Positions 1 to 9,567 are shown, counted from the stretch's first letter. The stretch: 64,000 bases of DNA from Streptomyces microflavus (GCF_014650075.1 NZ_BMUG01000015.1:92128-156127); one strand, 5' to 3'. Program-made: numbers and translations. The notes: generated from the letters alone by a model not told the origin.

Positions 1-864
1 CTCGGTCTCCGGGTCCAGGGTCTGCCGGGGCGGACGGCAGCCGCCGCCGGTCCTGCCGATCAAGTCCTGGCCGAGCTTGATCGCCTGGACGAACTCGGTC
101 CTGCTGTCCCAGCGCAGTACGGAGTGGAGCTGTCGGTAGAGCGGGAGCGCGGTGCCGAGATCGCCGGCCAGCGAGGCGTTGTAGAGGTCGAGGCAGGCAC
201 GCGGGAAGACCTGGGGGTAGCCGGCGACCCAGCCCTTGGCGCCGGCGACGCCGACTTCCAGGAGGGTGTCGTCGGTGCCGACGATCAGGTCGAGCCCGGG
301 GGCGAGTTCGTTGATGGCGTAGCACCTGCGGACGTCGCCGGAGAACTCCTTCACGCCCACGATGAACCCTTCGGCGTGCAGCTTGGCCAGCAGCTCCGGG
401 CGAAGGTCGACCTTGGTGTCGATGGGGTTGTTGTAGGCGGTGACGGGGAGTCCGGCGGAGGCCACCATCGCGTAGTGCTCCAGGACGGCGCGGTCGTCGG
501 CCCGGTAGGCGTTGGGCGGCAGGCACATGACGGCCTGGCAGCCGGCGTCCTTGGCGAACAGCGCGTGCCGCCTCGCCTCGATCGCGCCGTACGCTCCGAC
601 GCCCGGCATCACGGTGAAACCCTCGGAGGCGTTCGCGACGGCGGTCTCCACGACGCGGTCGCGTTCCTCGTACGTCAGGGTCTGGTATTCGCCCAGCGAG
701 CCGTTCGGGGCGACGCCGTGCAGGCCCTGTTCGGCGAGCCAGGCGACGTTGTCCCCGTAGGCGCCGTGGTCGACGGCGAGGTCCGGACCGAACGGGAGGC
801 TCGTCGCGACGATGACGCCGTGCCAGGGCATGCGGGTGCGGGTGGAGGTGCGGTCCAGGGCCAT
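1..864 (-). CDS. DapA-family lyase, probable pyrroline-4-hydroxy-2-carboxylate deaminase (3' end outside window)
   Basis: This is a class I aldolase of the dihydrodipicolinate synthase family; 288 codons are visible and the C-terminus lies beyond position 1. The start is the ATG at 864, preceded by a GAGGAG ribosome site. The Schiff-base lysine is Lys172 in GVKEF, and the family tyrosine is Tyr144 in AYNNP. The gene follows the three dehydrogenase subunits by 9 bases on the same strand. In 4-hydroxyproline catabolism such a protein deaminates the D-hydroxyproline dehydrogenase product to 2-oxoglutarate semialdehyde, which the divergent dehydrogenase at 3867-5483 would oxidise. The specific role is inferred from neighbours; the family assignment is secure. 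Another DapA-like aldolase activity is possible. Confidence 0.85.
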   Translation of the reverse strand, partial: MALDRTSTRTRMPWHGVIVATSLPFGPDLAVDHGAYGDNVAWLAEQGLHGVAPNGSLGEYQTLTYEERDRVVETAVANASEGFTVMPGVGAYGAIEARRHALFAKDAGCQAVMCLPPNAYRADDRAVLEHYAMVASAGLPVTAYNNPIDTKVDLRPELLAKLHAEGFIVGVKEFSGDVRRCYAINELAPGLDLIVGTDDTLLEVGVAGAKGWVAGYPQVFPRACLDLYNASLAGDLGTALPLYRQLHSVLRWDSRTEFVQAIKLGQDLIGRTGGGCRPPRQTLDPETE

Positions 865-873
865 GGGAACTCC

Positions 874-2310
874 TCAGGTGTGGTCGGAAGTGGACTCGCC
901 GGAATCGGCGAGCGCACCGAGGGTGACGGGGGTCGCGATCAGCCGCTCGGCCGGGGCGTACGGCTCGCCGCGGGCGACGAGGCAGTGCACGGCGGGCCCG
1001 CACATCCGGCCCTGGCACCAGCCCATACCGGCTCTGGTCAGCTGTTTGACCTGCCGGTGGTCGGCTGCCGAATGGTCGGCGCGGGCGGACCGGACCGCCC
1101 CCGCGGTGACCTCCTCGCACCGGCAGACCGGTGTGTCGTCGGTCAGCCACGCGGGCCAGGCGGGGGGCAGGGGGTGTGCCTGCGCCATCGCTCGGGCGAA
1201 GGCGCGGTGCCGGGCCACCGCCCGGCGCTCCGCGGCCGGGCGGCGGGTGCCGGGCCGGCCAGGGGCACAGAGGTCGGTGAGCACCGAGACGGCGGCGACG
1301 CGGCCCTCGCTCACCGCGAGCGCGGCCCCGCCCACGCCGCAGGTCTCGCCCGCCGCGTACAGCCCGGGCACCGTGGTGCGCTGTCCGTCGTCGACGGCGG
1401 CGGCCATGGTGCCGTCGCCCGCGTCGCCGAGGCCGCAGCCGAGCGGGAGCAGCAGGTCGAGCTGGGGGACGAAGCCCCAGCCGACGCCCACGGTGTCGGC
1501 CTCGATCCGGCGCTCCGTGCCCGGGAGCGGGCGCCCGTCGGTGTCCAGGGCGGCGGTGCGCACCACGGCGACCCGCCCCTCCCCTTCGGCGCCGACGATC
1601 GCGGTGCGGGTCCGGACCGGGACGCGGTGCCGGGCGAGGGTGCCCGCGTACCGGGCGCCCTCGGCCCACTTGGCGGGGTTGCGCAGCAGGGCTGCGGGGT
1701 GGCGCAGCCAGGCCGAGGGCGCCGCCGCCTCGCACACGGCGACGACCTTCGCCCCGCGTGCGGCGAGCGCGGCGGCGACCGGCAGCAGAAAGGGGCCCGT
1801 GCCGCCGAGGACCACCCGGCGGCCGGGGACGACTCCCCCACCCTTGAGCAGCGACTGGAGCCCCCCGGCGGTGAGCACACCGGGCAGGTCCCAGCCGGGG
1901 AAGGGGAGTTGGCGGTCGTAGGCGCCGGTCGCCACCAGGAGGGCCGGTGCGCGCAGCACGACGGCCTCCTCCTCGGGCGCCCGGCCGCGGTCCATGGCGT
2001 GGACGGCGAAGCCGTCCTCGTCGCGGGCCGTGGTCCACACGTGGTGGTTCAGCAGCAGCGTGAGCCGTCCGGTGCGCTCGTGAGCGGAGAGGGTGGAGCA
2101 CAGCGCCCGGTAGGTGCTCAGCCCGTGGTGCAGATCGGCGGTCGGAAGGGTCTCTCGCGCGAAGAGCGCGGGGTGGCGCCAGAACTGGCCGCCCGGGGCG
2201 GCGCCCGAGTCGACGAGAACGACCCGCAGTCCGCCGTCCAGGGCGGTGGCGGCGGCAGCCATACCGGCCGGGCCCGCGCCCACCACCACGAGGTCACGGG
2301 ACTCACTCAT
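874..2310 (-). CDS. FAD/NAD-dependent oxidoreductase, HcnB-like subunit of D-hydroxyproline dehydrogenase
   Basis: The 478-residue flavoprotein opens with a Rossmann FAD motif (VVVGAGPAGMAAA). A second nucleotide-binding motif (GGTGPF) lies in the middle, and a C-terminal CRCEE...CQGRMCG segment is typical of the [2Fe-2S]-binding tail of HcnB-type subunits. The ATG at 2310 was chosen over an upstream in-frame start because homologous sequence begins there; it overlaps the stop of the ferredoxin-like subunit by 8 bases. With the small [2Fe-2S] protein and the DAO-type protein it forms a heterotrimer resembling hydrogen-cyanide-synthase-type amine dehydrogenases. Next to a DapA lyase and a semialdehyde dehydrogenase, oxidation of cis-4-hydroxy-D-proline is the best guess. 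Glycine or other amine oxidation is the alternative. Confidence 0.85.
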   Translation of the reverse strand: MSESRDLVVVGAGPAGMAAAATALDGGLRVVLVDSGAAPGGQFWRHPALFARETLPTADLHHGLSTYRALCSTLSAHERTGRLTLLLNHHVWTTARDEDGFAVHAMDRGRAPEEEAVVLRAPALLVATGAYDRQLPFPGWDLPGVLTAGGLQSLLKGGGVVPGRRVVLGGTGPFLLPVAAALAARGAKVVAVCEAAAPSAWLRHPAALLRNPAKWAEGARYAGTLARHRVPVRTRTAIVGAEGEGRVAVVRTAALDTDGRPLPGTERRIEADTVGVGWGFVPQLDLLLPLGCGLGDAGDGTMAAAVDDGQRTTVPGLYAAGETCGVGGAALAVSEGRVAAVSVLTDLCAPGRPGTRRPAAERRAVARHRAFARAMAQAHPLPPAWPAWLTDDTPVCRCEEVTAGAVRSARADHSAADHRQVKQLTRAGMGWCQGRMCGPAVHCLVARGEPYAPAERLIATPVTLGALADSGESTSDHT

Positions 2311-2566
2311 CGTCGCCCTCCCCGGTCGTGACGGCCATGCCCGCGCGGGCCTGCACCAGGCAGGCACGCTGCCCGCCCAATCCGTCGACGGTCACCAGGC
2401 AGTCGTAGCAGACGCCGATCCCGCAGAAGATCCCCCGGGGCCGTCGCCCGCCCCGGGTAGTCCGCCAAGCGACCCGGCCCGAGGCGACGAGCGCGGCGGC
2501 CAGGGTCTGTCCCGGTACGAACGGCAACGGTTCGCCGTCCACGGTGAACGCGGTCGCTGTGGTCAC
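2303..2566 (-). CDS. [2Fe-2S] ferredoxin-like small subunit (HcnA-like)
   Basis: The 87-residue protein carries the cysteine cluster CGIGVCYDC and a later Cys in RACLV, spacing typical of the plant-type [2Fe-2S] subunit of HcnABC-like dehydrogenases. It starts at a GTG whose bases overlap the stop codon of the upstream DAO-type subunit (GTGA, 4 bases), and it overlaps the next gene by 8 bases. The three subunits are therefore translationally coupled. It should pass electrons between the flavin subunits. Longer reading frames through this region lack the family pattern upstream of the GTG. Confidence 0.87.
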   Translation of the reverse strand: MTTATAFTVDGEPLPFVPGQTLAAALVASGRVAWRTTRGGRRPRGIFCGIGVCYDCLVTVDGLGGQRACLVQARAGMAVTTGEGDDE

Positions 2567-3723
2567 TTCGGCACACCTCCGGTGGTGAGGAATCGGTCGG
2601 GCAGGAGGCCGGTGTGGGCGACCGGATCGGCGCCGCGCCACGGGCGGCCGAGGAGTTGGGCGGTGACCAGGGCGCCGGTTCCGGGTGCGAGGCCGATGCC
2701 GGCGCCCTCGTGGCCGCACGCGTGGACGACGCCGGGGACGCGGGGGTCGGGGCCGATGACCGGCAGGTGGTCCGGGCAGTACGGTCGGAAGCCCCGGTAG
2801 GCGCGGATCAGGTGGACGCCGCGAAGGAACGGGAAGAGGCGGCACGCCTGGGCGGCGAGCGTGGCCACCACGGCCGGGTTCATCGCGGTGTCGAAGCCGA
2901 CGCGTTCGCGGCTGGCGCCGATCAGGATCGTGCCCGCGCGGGTGCCCTCGACGACGCACGACGTCTCCAGCCCCTCGTCGCTGGAGGCGACGTTGGCCAC
3001 GTAGTCGGCGGAGTAGACCTTGTGCCGGATCATCGGCGGCAGCGGCTCGGTGACGAGGACGAAGCCCCGGCGGGGCAGGATCTCGACGGGTGCGCCGAGC
3101 CGGCGGCCGACCTCGCCGCCCCAGGTGCCGGCGGCGTTGACCACGGCCTCGGCGGGCAGCACCGTGCCATCTGCGGTGCGCACTCCGGTGATCCTGCCGC
3201 CGGCCCCGGTGACCGCGGCCGCAGCCTCGCCGGTGTGCGTCCGGGCGCCGTGCCGGACCGCGGCACGCAGCAGTGCGGCCGCCGCGAGAACGGGCTGCAC
3301 CTGGGCGTCCTGCGGGTAGTGGACGCCGCCGGGGAGGCCGGGCGCGATATGGGGTTCGAGTTCGCCGACGCGCTCGACGGCTTGGGTGCGGACGCCTGCG
3401 CCCGCCTGGCGTGCGGCGAACGCGTGCAGGGCCCCGAGGGCTTCGGGTGTGCTCGCGACGACCAGGCCGCCCTTGGCCTCCAGTTCGACCGTTTCCGGAC
3501 CGAGTTCCTCGCCGACCTCGTCCCAGAGGTCACGGCTGAGCCGGGCCAGCTCCAGTTCGGGGCCGGGCTCCTTGTCGGAGAGAAGGATGTTGCCCTCCCC
3601 TCGGCTGGTCGTGCCCGCGCCGACGGGACCCCGGTCGAGGACCGTGACGTCGAGCCCCGCTGCGGCGGCGTGGAACGCGCACGCGGCGCCCACGATGCCC
3701 GCTCCGACGACGACGACTTTCAT
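2563..3723 (-). CDS. FAD-dependent oxidoreductase, DAO/HcnC-like catalytic subunit
   Basis: The 386-residue protein has an N-terminal FAD-binding GAGIVGAACA motif after a beta strand, and a C-terminal HACGHEGAGIGLAPGTG segment characteristic of D-amino-acid-oxidase-fold dehydrogenases. It is probably the amine/imino-acid oxidising subunit. The ATG at 3723 follows an AAGGAG ribosome site, and the gene is the first of a four-gene operon running leftward (this gene, ferredoxin-like, HcnB-like, DapA-like). The upstream region to the divergent dehydrogenase is 143 bases and contains a palindrome at 3738-3757. Hydroxyproline as substrate is inferred from context. Confidence 0.87.
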   Translation of the reverse strand: MKVVVVGAGIVGAACAFHAAAAGLDVTVLDRGPVGAGTTSRGEGNILLSDKEPGPELELARLSRDLWDEVGEELGPETVELEAKGGLVVASTPEALGALHAFAARQAGAGVRTQAVERVGELEPHIAPGLPGGVHYPQDAQVQPVLAAAALLRAAVRHGARTHTGEAAAAVTGAGGRITGVRTADGTVLPAEAVVNAAGTWGGEVGRRLGAPVEILPRRGFVLVTEPLPPMIRHKVYSADYVANVASSDEGLETSCVVEGTRAGTILIGASRERVGFDTAMNPAVVATLAAQACRLFPFLRGVHLIRAYRGFRPYCPDHLPVIGPDPRVPGVVHACGHEGAGIGLAPGTGALVTAQLLGRPWRGADPVAHTGLLPDRFLTTGGVPK

Positions 3724-3737
3724 GGCCGCTCCTTAGT

Positions 3738-3757
3738 GCAATGTCACATGCCATTGC
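3738..3757. promoter_or_regulatory. Operator-like inverted repeat between divergent catabolic genes
   Basis: GCAATG at 3738-3743 and CATTGC at 3752-3757 form a perfect 6-bp inverted repeat with an 8-base spacer, 15 bases upstream of the first operon gene and in an AT-richer patch. Size and placement fit a dimeric repressor such as a GntR/FadR-type regulator. The regulator itself is not in the window. Confidence 0.4.
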
Positions 3758-3866
3758 TTAGGCTATACATCCGGACGACCCGAGGACAACGCCACCGCTC
3801 CGGTGACTTTCACCCGGGCACCCGACGACGGCGCGCCCACCGGCGCGCACAGGGAGACGCATCGCT

Positions 3867-5483
3867 GTGAACCCGACCGGAAACCCATCCCTGCCCGGGG
3901 ACTCGTTCCCGAACGGACCCGCCCCCCTGACCGGGCACTCACTCCTGGCCGGTCGCGAGGTCCCCGGCACCCGGGACGCCTGGTACGCGGTCGCCGCCGC
4001 GACAGGCGAACCGTTCGGCCCCCCGCACTGGGACGCCTCGACGGAACAGGTCGCCGAGGCCGCCCGGCTCGCCGCGGCGGACTCCCGCGCCTTCCGCGCC
4101 CTGCCTCCCGAGCGGCGGGCCGCCTTCCTTGACGCCTGCGCGGAGGAGATCGAGACACTCGGCGACGCCCTGCTGGAACTCGCGGCCCGGGAGAGCGGAC
4201 TCTCGCCGGCCCGACTGACCGGTGAACGTGGGCGCACCTGCGGGCAGTTGCGCCTCTTCGCCGACCTCGTCAGGAGCGGGACGGCCCTCGGCGCCCGAAT
4301 CGACACCGGCCCCTCGGGCACGGACGTACGGCTCAGGCGCGTCCCTCTCGGCCCGGTGGCCGTGTTCGGTGCGAGCAACTTCCCGCTGGCATTCTCGGTC
4401 GCGGGCGGCGACACCGCGTCCGCGCTGGCCGCCGGCTGCCCCGTGGTGGTCAAGTCGCACCCGGCGCACCCGGGCACCGGGGAGGCGGTGGCCCGCGCCG
4501 TCACGACCGCCGCCGCGCGCACCGGCATGCCGGCCGGCGTGTTCTCCCTGCTAGTGGGCCGGGACCATGACGTCGGCCTCGCCCTGGTCGGCGATCCACG
4601 GATCACCGCGGTGGGGTTCACCGGCTCCCGGGCCGGCGGGCTGGCGCTGATCACCGCCAGCCGGTCGCGCCCGGTGCCCATCCCGGTCCACGCCGAAATG
4701 TCCGCGGTCAATCCCGTGATCATGCTCGACGGAGCCCTCGCCCGACCGGAACAGGCGGCCGCCCCGTACGTGGCGTCGCTGACGGCCGACGCGGGGCAGT
4801 TCTGCACGAACCCCGGCCTCCTGCTACTGCCGGCCGGACCGGCGGGCGACGCCTTCCTCTCGGCCGTGGCCCAGGCCATGAAGGCAACGGAAGGGCAGGT
4901 CATGCTCACCCCGGACATCGCCCGGGCGTACACGGAGGGCGTACGGCGGTGGGAGGACGTCCCAGGCGTACGTGAGGTGGCCCGGGGCACGGCCGGGGCC
5001 GGCCCGTACACGCCGGCCCCCGTCGTCCTGGAGTGCGACGCGGCCACGTACGCCGCGCACGAGGACCTCACGGGCGAGGTCTTCGGCGCGGCGGGGCTCG
5101 TCGTGCGCTGGTCTGGTACGGACGAACTCCTGCAGCTGCTGGAGGACTTGGAGGGCCAGCTGACGGCCACCCTGCACGGGACGGACGCCGACCGTTCGAC
5201 GGCCCTCGGGCTGCTGCCGGTGCTGGAGGAGCGGGCGGGCCGCGTTCTGTGGGGCGGCTGGCCCACCGGCGTCGAGGTCTGTCACGCGATGGTGCACGGG
5301 GGGCCGTGGCCCGCGACGAGTTCGCCCGGGGCGACGAGCGTCGGCACCCTCGCCGTCGAGCGCTGGCTGCGGCCGGTCTGCTACCAGTCCTTCCCCGACG
5401 CCCTCCTGCCCTCCGAACTCCGCGACGACAACCCCCTGCGGGCCCCCCGCCAGACAGGGGCCGGCCTCATCCAGGGAGCCTGA
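3867..5483 (+). CDS. Aldehyde dehydrogenase, probable 2-oxoglutarate semialdehyde dehydrogenase
   Basis: The 538-residue NAD(P)-dependent aldehyde dehydrogenase carries the catalytic cysteine at Cys313 (GQFCTNPG), the general-base glutamate region (AEMSAVNP), the cofactor-binding VGFTGSRAGG, and GASNFPLAFS. Length and motifs match the NADP-dependent semialdehyde dehydrogenase branch used in hydroxyproline, sugar-acid and glucarate pathways. The GTG at 3867 has an upstream AGGGAGA. It is divergent from the dehydrogenase/DapA operon and would convert 2-oxoglutarate semialdehyde to 2-oxoglutarate. It appears intact. Confidence 0.9.
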   Translation: MNPTGNPSLPGDSFPNGPAPLTGHSLLAGREVPGTRDAWYAVAAATGEPFGPPHWDASTEQVAEAARLAAADSRAFRALPPERRAAFLDACAEEIETLGDALLELAARESGLSPARLTGERGRTCGQLRLFADLVRSGTALGARIDTGPSGTDVRLRRVPLGPVAVFGASNFPLAFSVAGGDTASALAAGCPVVVKSHPAHPGTGEAVARAVTTAAARTGMPAGVFSLLVGRDHDVGLALVGDPRITAVGFTGSRAGGLALITASRSRPVPIPVHAEMSAVNPVIMLDGALARPEQAAAPYVASLTADAGQFCTNPGLLLLPAGPAGDAFLSAVAQAMKATEGQVMLTPDIARAYTEGVRRWEDVPGVREVARGTAGAGPYTPAPVVLECDAATYAAHEDLTGEVFGAAGLVVRWSGTDELLQLLEDLEGQLTATLHGTDADRSTALGLLPVLEERAGRVLWGGWPTGVEVCHAMVHGGPWPATSSPGATSVGTLAVERWLRPVCYQSFPDALLPSELRDDNPLRAPRQTGAGLIQGA

Positions 5484-5555
5484 ACTCCGGCAGCCCCCCA
5501 GCGCCGAATGGGCTGGCCGCCCCTCTGCCTGGGGCATGGAGCCGAGACCGCGCGG

Positions 5556-6173
5556 CATGGTTTGCGCTGCTCCAGCACCCGGGCGGTGGTCGGGAAGAGG
5601 GCGGCCTCGCCCTTGCCGACCTGATCCAGGTTCAGGGTCATGAACGCACGGGTATCACGCTCGCAGGTGGCGAAGCCCGCGGCGTGATCCCGTTCGGCCG
5701 CCAGGGATCCGCCGAGCATGTACGCGCCGACCAGGGCAAGGCTGGAGCCCTGTCCGGTGAGGAACGAGGGCGCGTACGCAAGGTCGCCCACCAGCGCGAC
5801 CCTGCCGCTGGACCAGCGGGGCATACGGATCTGGCTGACCACGTCGAAGACCTCGGCAAGCAGGTCCCGTTGGGCCTCCGGGTCACGGAACGCGTCAAAC
5901 CGCGGTGCCGCGCGCGAAGAGGAAGCCGTGCAGGTCGCCATCGTCGCCCACGGCGTACAGCACGGCGGCCCGGCCAAGGGCGTTCCACATCGTGGTCTCA
6001 CGGACGAGCCCGAAGGTGTTGCGCAGGGTGAACCCGGCAGGTGCCGGAGGACGTAGTGAAGCGGCGAAGCAGCGGCATGGCACCGCGAGCAGTGTGCCGA
6101 CCGTCATCAGCGCACGTGTTCGGACGGGTGCGAACGGACTCGACGTCCGTGACATCGCCGCCGCCTTGGCCAC
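5556..6173 (-). pseudogene. Decayed FAD-dependent aromatic-ring monooxygenase
   Basis: Two adjacent minus-strand frames carry pieces of one flavoprotein monooxygenase. The frame ending at 5895 encodes FGLVRETTMWNALGRAA and DGDLHGFLFARG. The frame below it encodes FDAFRDPEAQRDLLAEVF, then the FAD-contact block RVALVGDLAYAPSFLTGQG and SSLALVGAYMLGG. Joining them requires a frameshift near 5910. The N-terminal GxGxxG half is missing, so this is a 5'-truncated, frameshifted relic. Its original substrate cannot be told. Confidence 0.7.
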
Positions 6174-6535
6174 CTGGACCCCCTGAAACCCTCGGCTTCC
6201 TGACGTCTTCGTCGTCTACTCGGTCTGTCCACGGCCTGGTCGGTGCTCACCTTCACCGGGCGGCCGCTGGCGTTGAGGAACGCCAGCGGCGGCGGTGGCG
6301 GCGTAGAGCTCTTTGGAGTGTTCCCGTGCGGGCAGCCGGACGAGGGACTGCAGGAGAGCGGGCGGCGTGGTGGTGGGGTTCGGGGTAGACGGTGAAGCCC
6401 GGAACTTGGCGCAGTGGCGTGCGCGGGCGCCGTCCAGGGCGCCGTAGTCGGTGACGCCGGGGTAGCCGGGCAGTTTCTCTGGGGCGATGCTTGGGCGGTG
6501 ACCCTTCTTCGTTTGGCCGTGGCGGATCCCGCCGC
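6174..6535. other. Intergenic stretch without a recognised gene
   Basis: There are short open frames on both strands, but none has a recognisable domain or a convincing ribosome site. It separates the monooxygenase relic from the unknown protein to its right. Confidence 0.4.
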
Positions 6536-8032
6536 TCACTTCGGCTGACTAACCCAGGCCGACTTTTTGTACTGGCTGTCCACGTGGTAGATCTGCGGCT
6601 TGCCGTGGCTCAGCTTGATGATGATCTTCCAGGTGCCGACGCCGGGGGTGATACCGGGGCATTCGAGCTTCGCGGGGCGCCCCGCGGAGGCCCACTGGTC
6701 CTGGGCGATGCGGCAAGCGGCGACCAGTTCGGCGAAGTAGTGGGTCAGCTTGGCCTCGGAGAGGTGGGGGCCGAGTTCCTGCGTCATGTGCTTGAGGCAC
6801 GCCATGTCGGTCTCCATGCCGCCGACCGAGAAGGCCCAGGGGACCCACCACTCGCCGATCCGGAGCCACATCATCGGGGTGACGCCGCCGGGAACGGGGA
6901 TCTCGGTCCACGCGGAGTTGAGCGCGATACAGGCTTCCTCCCAGTCCGCGACGGTCGCCAGCACGCTGAAGGCTTTCGACAGCTGGACCGTCGTGCAGTG
7001 CGGCGGGGCCACCAGCTTGAAGGGCTTCATGACGAGCTTGTTGGCGCAGTGCGTCAGCACCTGCGTGATCTCCTCCGGCGCGGCCAGGGAGCTGAGGCAC
7101 AGCAGCCAGGGCTCGCCGTAGTCGGTGGTCATCGCGGTGCAGGCGCTCTTGAGTGAAGGCGCCATGGTCGCGAGCGGCGCGAGGCGCTGGAGCATGTCGT
7201 CGGTGAGGCGGAAGACGCTGCCGCACAGCTGCGTCCGGGCGGCGTTCGCCTCGCTGCCGTGCGTGTCGACGACGGCGCCGACGGTCTGCTTCAGTGTGGC
7301 CTCGGGCTGGGAGAACGCCGTGCAGAGCGCCGTGTCGGCGTTCTGCCAGACACTGTCCAGGGGCGTCGCGAGCACGACCGCGGCGGCCTTGCGGAACTTG
7401 GTGACCGGGCCCATCCACACGGTCAGGAACGGGCCGAGCTGGAGGGCGTCGATCGTGTGGAGGGTGGTGTCGACCTCCTGGACAAGGATGTCGAGTTCGC
7501 CGTACTCATGGACGCACCACTGCTTGCGGCCGGCCAGCCACGTCTCGACGCTCTGCGAGCGGGTGACGTACGCGGTGACCTCGTCGGAGAGCCCCTGCAG
7601 GGCGATGTCGAGGGCCGCCATGATCGGGGTCGCGTGCAGGAACGAGTCGAGGATGGACAGGGTGGTGAGGTCGGCCGCCACGACCTGGTCGTCCGTGAGG
7701 TTGGCGTACTTCACCTGTTTGGCGTTGACGAGTGCGGCGTCGACGGACCCGGCGAGCTGGGCGGTGAGCGGTACCAGCTTCGCGCGCAGGGCGAGGACGA
7801 CCTTCTTGATCTCGGCGATCCAGATCGCCCGGCGCTCCGGTGCCAGGTGGGCGAGGCGCGCGTCCAGGCTCTTGGTCGCGCCCGCCTTGGTGGCCCAGCC
7901 CTTGATCGTCTCGTTGAGCAGCGCCCGCAGGAGTGCCTCCAGTGCGGTGCGCATGTGCTCGTCGGTGGGCGGCGCCGGCTTCCCCCCGGTGCCGCCCGGT
8001 CCCGGCGGTCCTGCGAACGGTTGCTGCGACAT
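6536..8032 (-). CDS. Unknown 498-residue, probably helical protein
   Basis: The coding frame was trimmed to the ATG at 8032 because the translation becomes protein-like there (a Gly/Pro-rich leader ending in GPGGTGGKPAPPTDEHM). Upstream in-frame sequence is low-complexity Arg/Ser-rich. The product is rich in Ala, Leu and Thr with many regular heptad-like stretches, has no signal peptide or clear membrane segment, and carries scattered cysteines. It ends with an aromatic, lysine-rich tail (YHVDSQYKKSAWVSQPK). I do not recognise a domain. It stands alone, flanked by relics and unassigned DNA, and is intact over nearly 500 codons, so it is likely expressed or recently acquired. Confidence 0.75.
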   Translation of the reverse strand: MSQQPFAGPPGPGGTGGKPAPPTDEHMRTALEALLRALLNETIKGWATKAGATKSLDARLAHLAPERRAIWIAEIKKVVLALRAKLVPLTAQLAGSVDAALVNAKQVKYANLTDDQVVAADLTTLSILDSFLHATPIMAALDIALQGLSDEVTAYVTRSQSVETWLAGRKQWCVHEYGELDILVQEVDTTLHTIDALQLGPFLTVWMGPVTKFRKAAAVVLATPLDSVWQNADTALCTAFSQPEATLKQTVGAVVDTHGSEANAARTQLCGSVFRLTDDMLQRLAPLATMAPSLKSACTAMTTDYGEPWLLCLSSLAAPEEITQVLTHCANKLVMKPFKLVAPPHCTTVQLSKAFSVLATVADWEEACIALNSAWTEIPVPGGVTPMMWLRIGEWWVPWAFSVGGMETDMACLKHMTQELGPHLSEAKLTHYFAELVAACRIAQDQWASAGRPAKLECPGITPGVGTWKIIIKLSHGKPQIYHVDSQYKKSAWVSQPK

Positions 8033-8645
8033 GGTGTCCCCCCTCGTCGCGACGCCACGGCGACGCCGCCCGGAAAAGTATCGGGCAGTGGCGGCCCACC
8101 CGGAACTGGAACAACGCAATTCGCGGGACCGCGAGTTCGCGGCCCCCGCGAAATGCGAACCGAGGCGTCGTGGAGGTGTCAGAGCGCGGTGGCGCCGTCC
8201 TAGCCCCGAAGCCGACATAGCAGAAGACCAGACGACCGATGCCCGGAAAGAATCGGTAGGAATGATCTCTGCCTCGTCACACCCGCGCCCGATTGGTGAT
8301 CCCGCGCATCCTGGGGCCTTCCAGTGCCGCAGCACGACCAGGGACGCCCGCGGCCGGGAAGATGAAGTCAGGGGCCAGCAGGGGCCTCTGCTTGCGCGTC
8401 GATCTCCTCGGGTTGCTGCCCGAGCACAGTCGCCGCCGTGATGCTGCCGACTTGAGCACGGACGTCCAGGAGGTCTAAACCAGACAGAGTCCAAGTGCCG
8501 ACCCTGCCCGAACGAAACGTCTTGCCGCGACGGGCGACGGTCTTTGCGGCTCAAACGGTCCGCGGCCATGCAGGAGGTTCTGGCCCCGGCCAGGGCTGCT
8601 TTCACCGTATTGCCCAATAGCTCTGGTGCCTGAGACCGTGGTGCG
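8033..8645. other. Intergenic stretch, no gene supported
   Basis: The open frames here are extensions or antisense shadows with Arg/Ser-rich composition. I saw no motif, stem-loop terminator or RNA gene. Confidence 0.4.
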
Positions 8646-8933
8646 ATGGTCGATACCCATTCACGTAGGTACCTCCTCCTGGTCCGCAGAGTGTTCTGGT
8701 GCGGCGTCCTGTTCTTCTGCCTCGGTCTGTCCGCCGGCTGGTCTGCCAGAAGCCCCCGGGCGACCTCCGGGGACTGCGATCCGACGTGTCGGCCCTCAAC
8801 CAGCACAACATGGGAAGTTGTCGCCGAAGCGTCCCTGGTGTCCATCGTCCTCGGGACGGCCCTCGCCGTCGCCGCTTTCCTGATGATCACGCTTCGCCGA
8901 CCGCGCTCCCTGCCGCACGACAGCAAGCCCTGA
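8646..8933 (+). CDS. Small two-helix membrane protein, unknown
   Basis: The 95-residue protein starts at ATG 8646. A basic N-terminus (THSRRYLLLVRR) precedes a hydrophobic helix (FWCGVLFFCLGLSAGW). A short polar loop with two cysteines (DCDPTC) follows, then a second helix (SLVSIVLGTALAVAAFLMI) and a basic tail. This fits a small integral membrane protein with both ends inside. No family is recognised and it has no operon partner. The hydrophobic pattern makes it more likely real than a chance frame. Confidence 0.5.
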   Translation: MVDTHSRRYLLLVRRVFWCGVLFFCLGLSAGWSARSPRATSGDCDPTCRPSTSTTWEVVAEASLVSIVLGTALAVAAFLMITLRRPRSLPHDSKP

Positions 8934-9567
8934 CCTCCGCATGACGAGCAGCGTTCGGCCCGGCGCAGCGGGGGCACGATCTCCGGTACGCCTGGCCCCC
9001 GTGGTGTGATTCGGCGAGCTCGGTGAAGAGGCAGGGGAGGAGCGAGCCGATACGTCGGTGTTGCCTACCGCTCAAGGCTCTGGCGGCTTCTGGCCCAGGG
9101 TCCCCCTCAGCTGAAGATGCCCGCGCTCCCCAGCCAGGCGATCAGATGCGTCGGCGGCGGTGAAGGCGCCCGCACCCCCTGCAGGTCACGGCGCACTCCA
9201 CTGAACCCGGCGAACAACACCTGCTAATCGGGAGGTTCCGCGGGCCCCTAACGTCCGCTGCCGACGGCGACGAGGACCGACGCGGGCGTGCCGTCTCACC
9301 ATGACGCTGTCCGTGACGTTTTCTCTGGTGGCCGGCACGGTCTGGGTGTCCTCGGATTCCTCCGAGGACGCCCAGTCGGTCACCGCCGCCCGCGGCAGCG
9401 ACGCCGCGGGCGGCGGGCCCGAGCCGTTCCGACGGGCACCGCACACTCCGGAGAGACACGTGCCCGCCTCGCACGTCCCCCTGGTTCCCTCGCGCCCGCT
9501 CAAGGTCGCCATTCCCGCCATCTTCATCGAGGCGGCGGTCACCGGACTCGGCCTCGACATGGTCCAG

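Noticed and set aside
124..2331. A 735-codon plus-strand open frame across the hydroxyproline genes
   Set aside because: It is antisense to recognisable flavoprotein genes and has a Gly/Arg/Val-rich low-complexity translation, the usual high-GC shadow.
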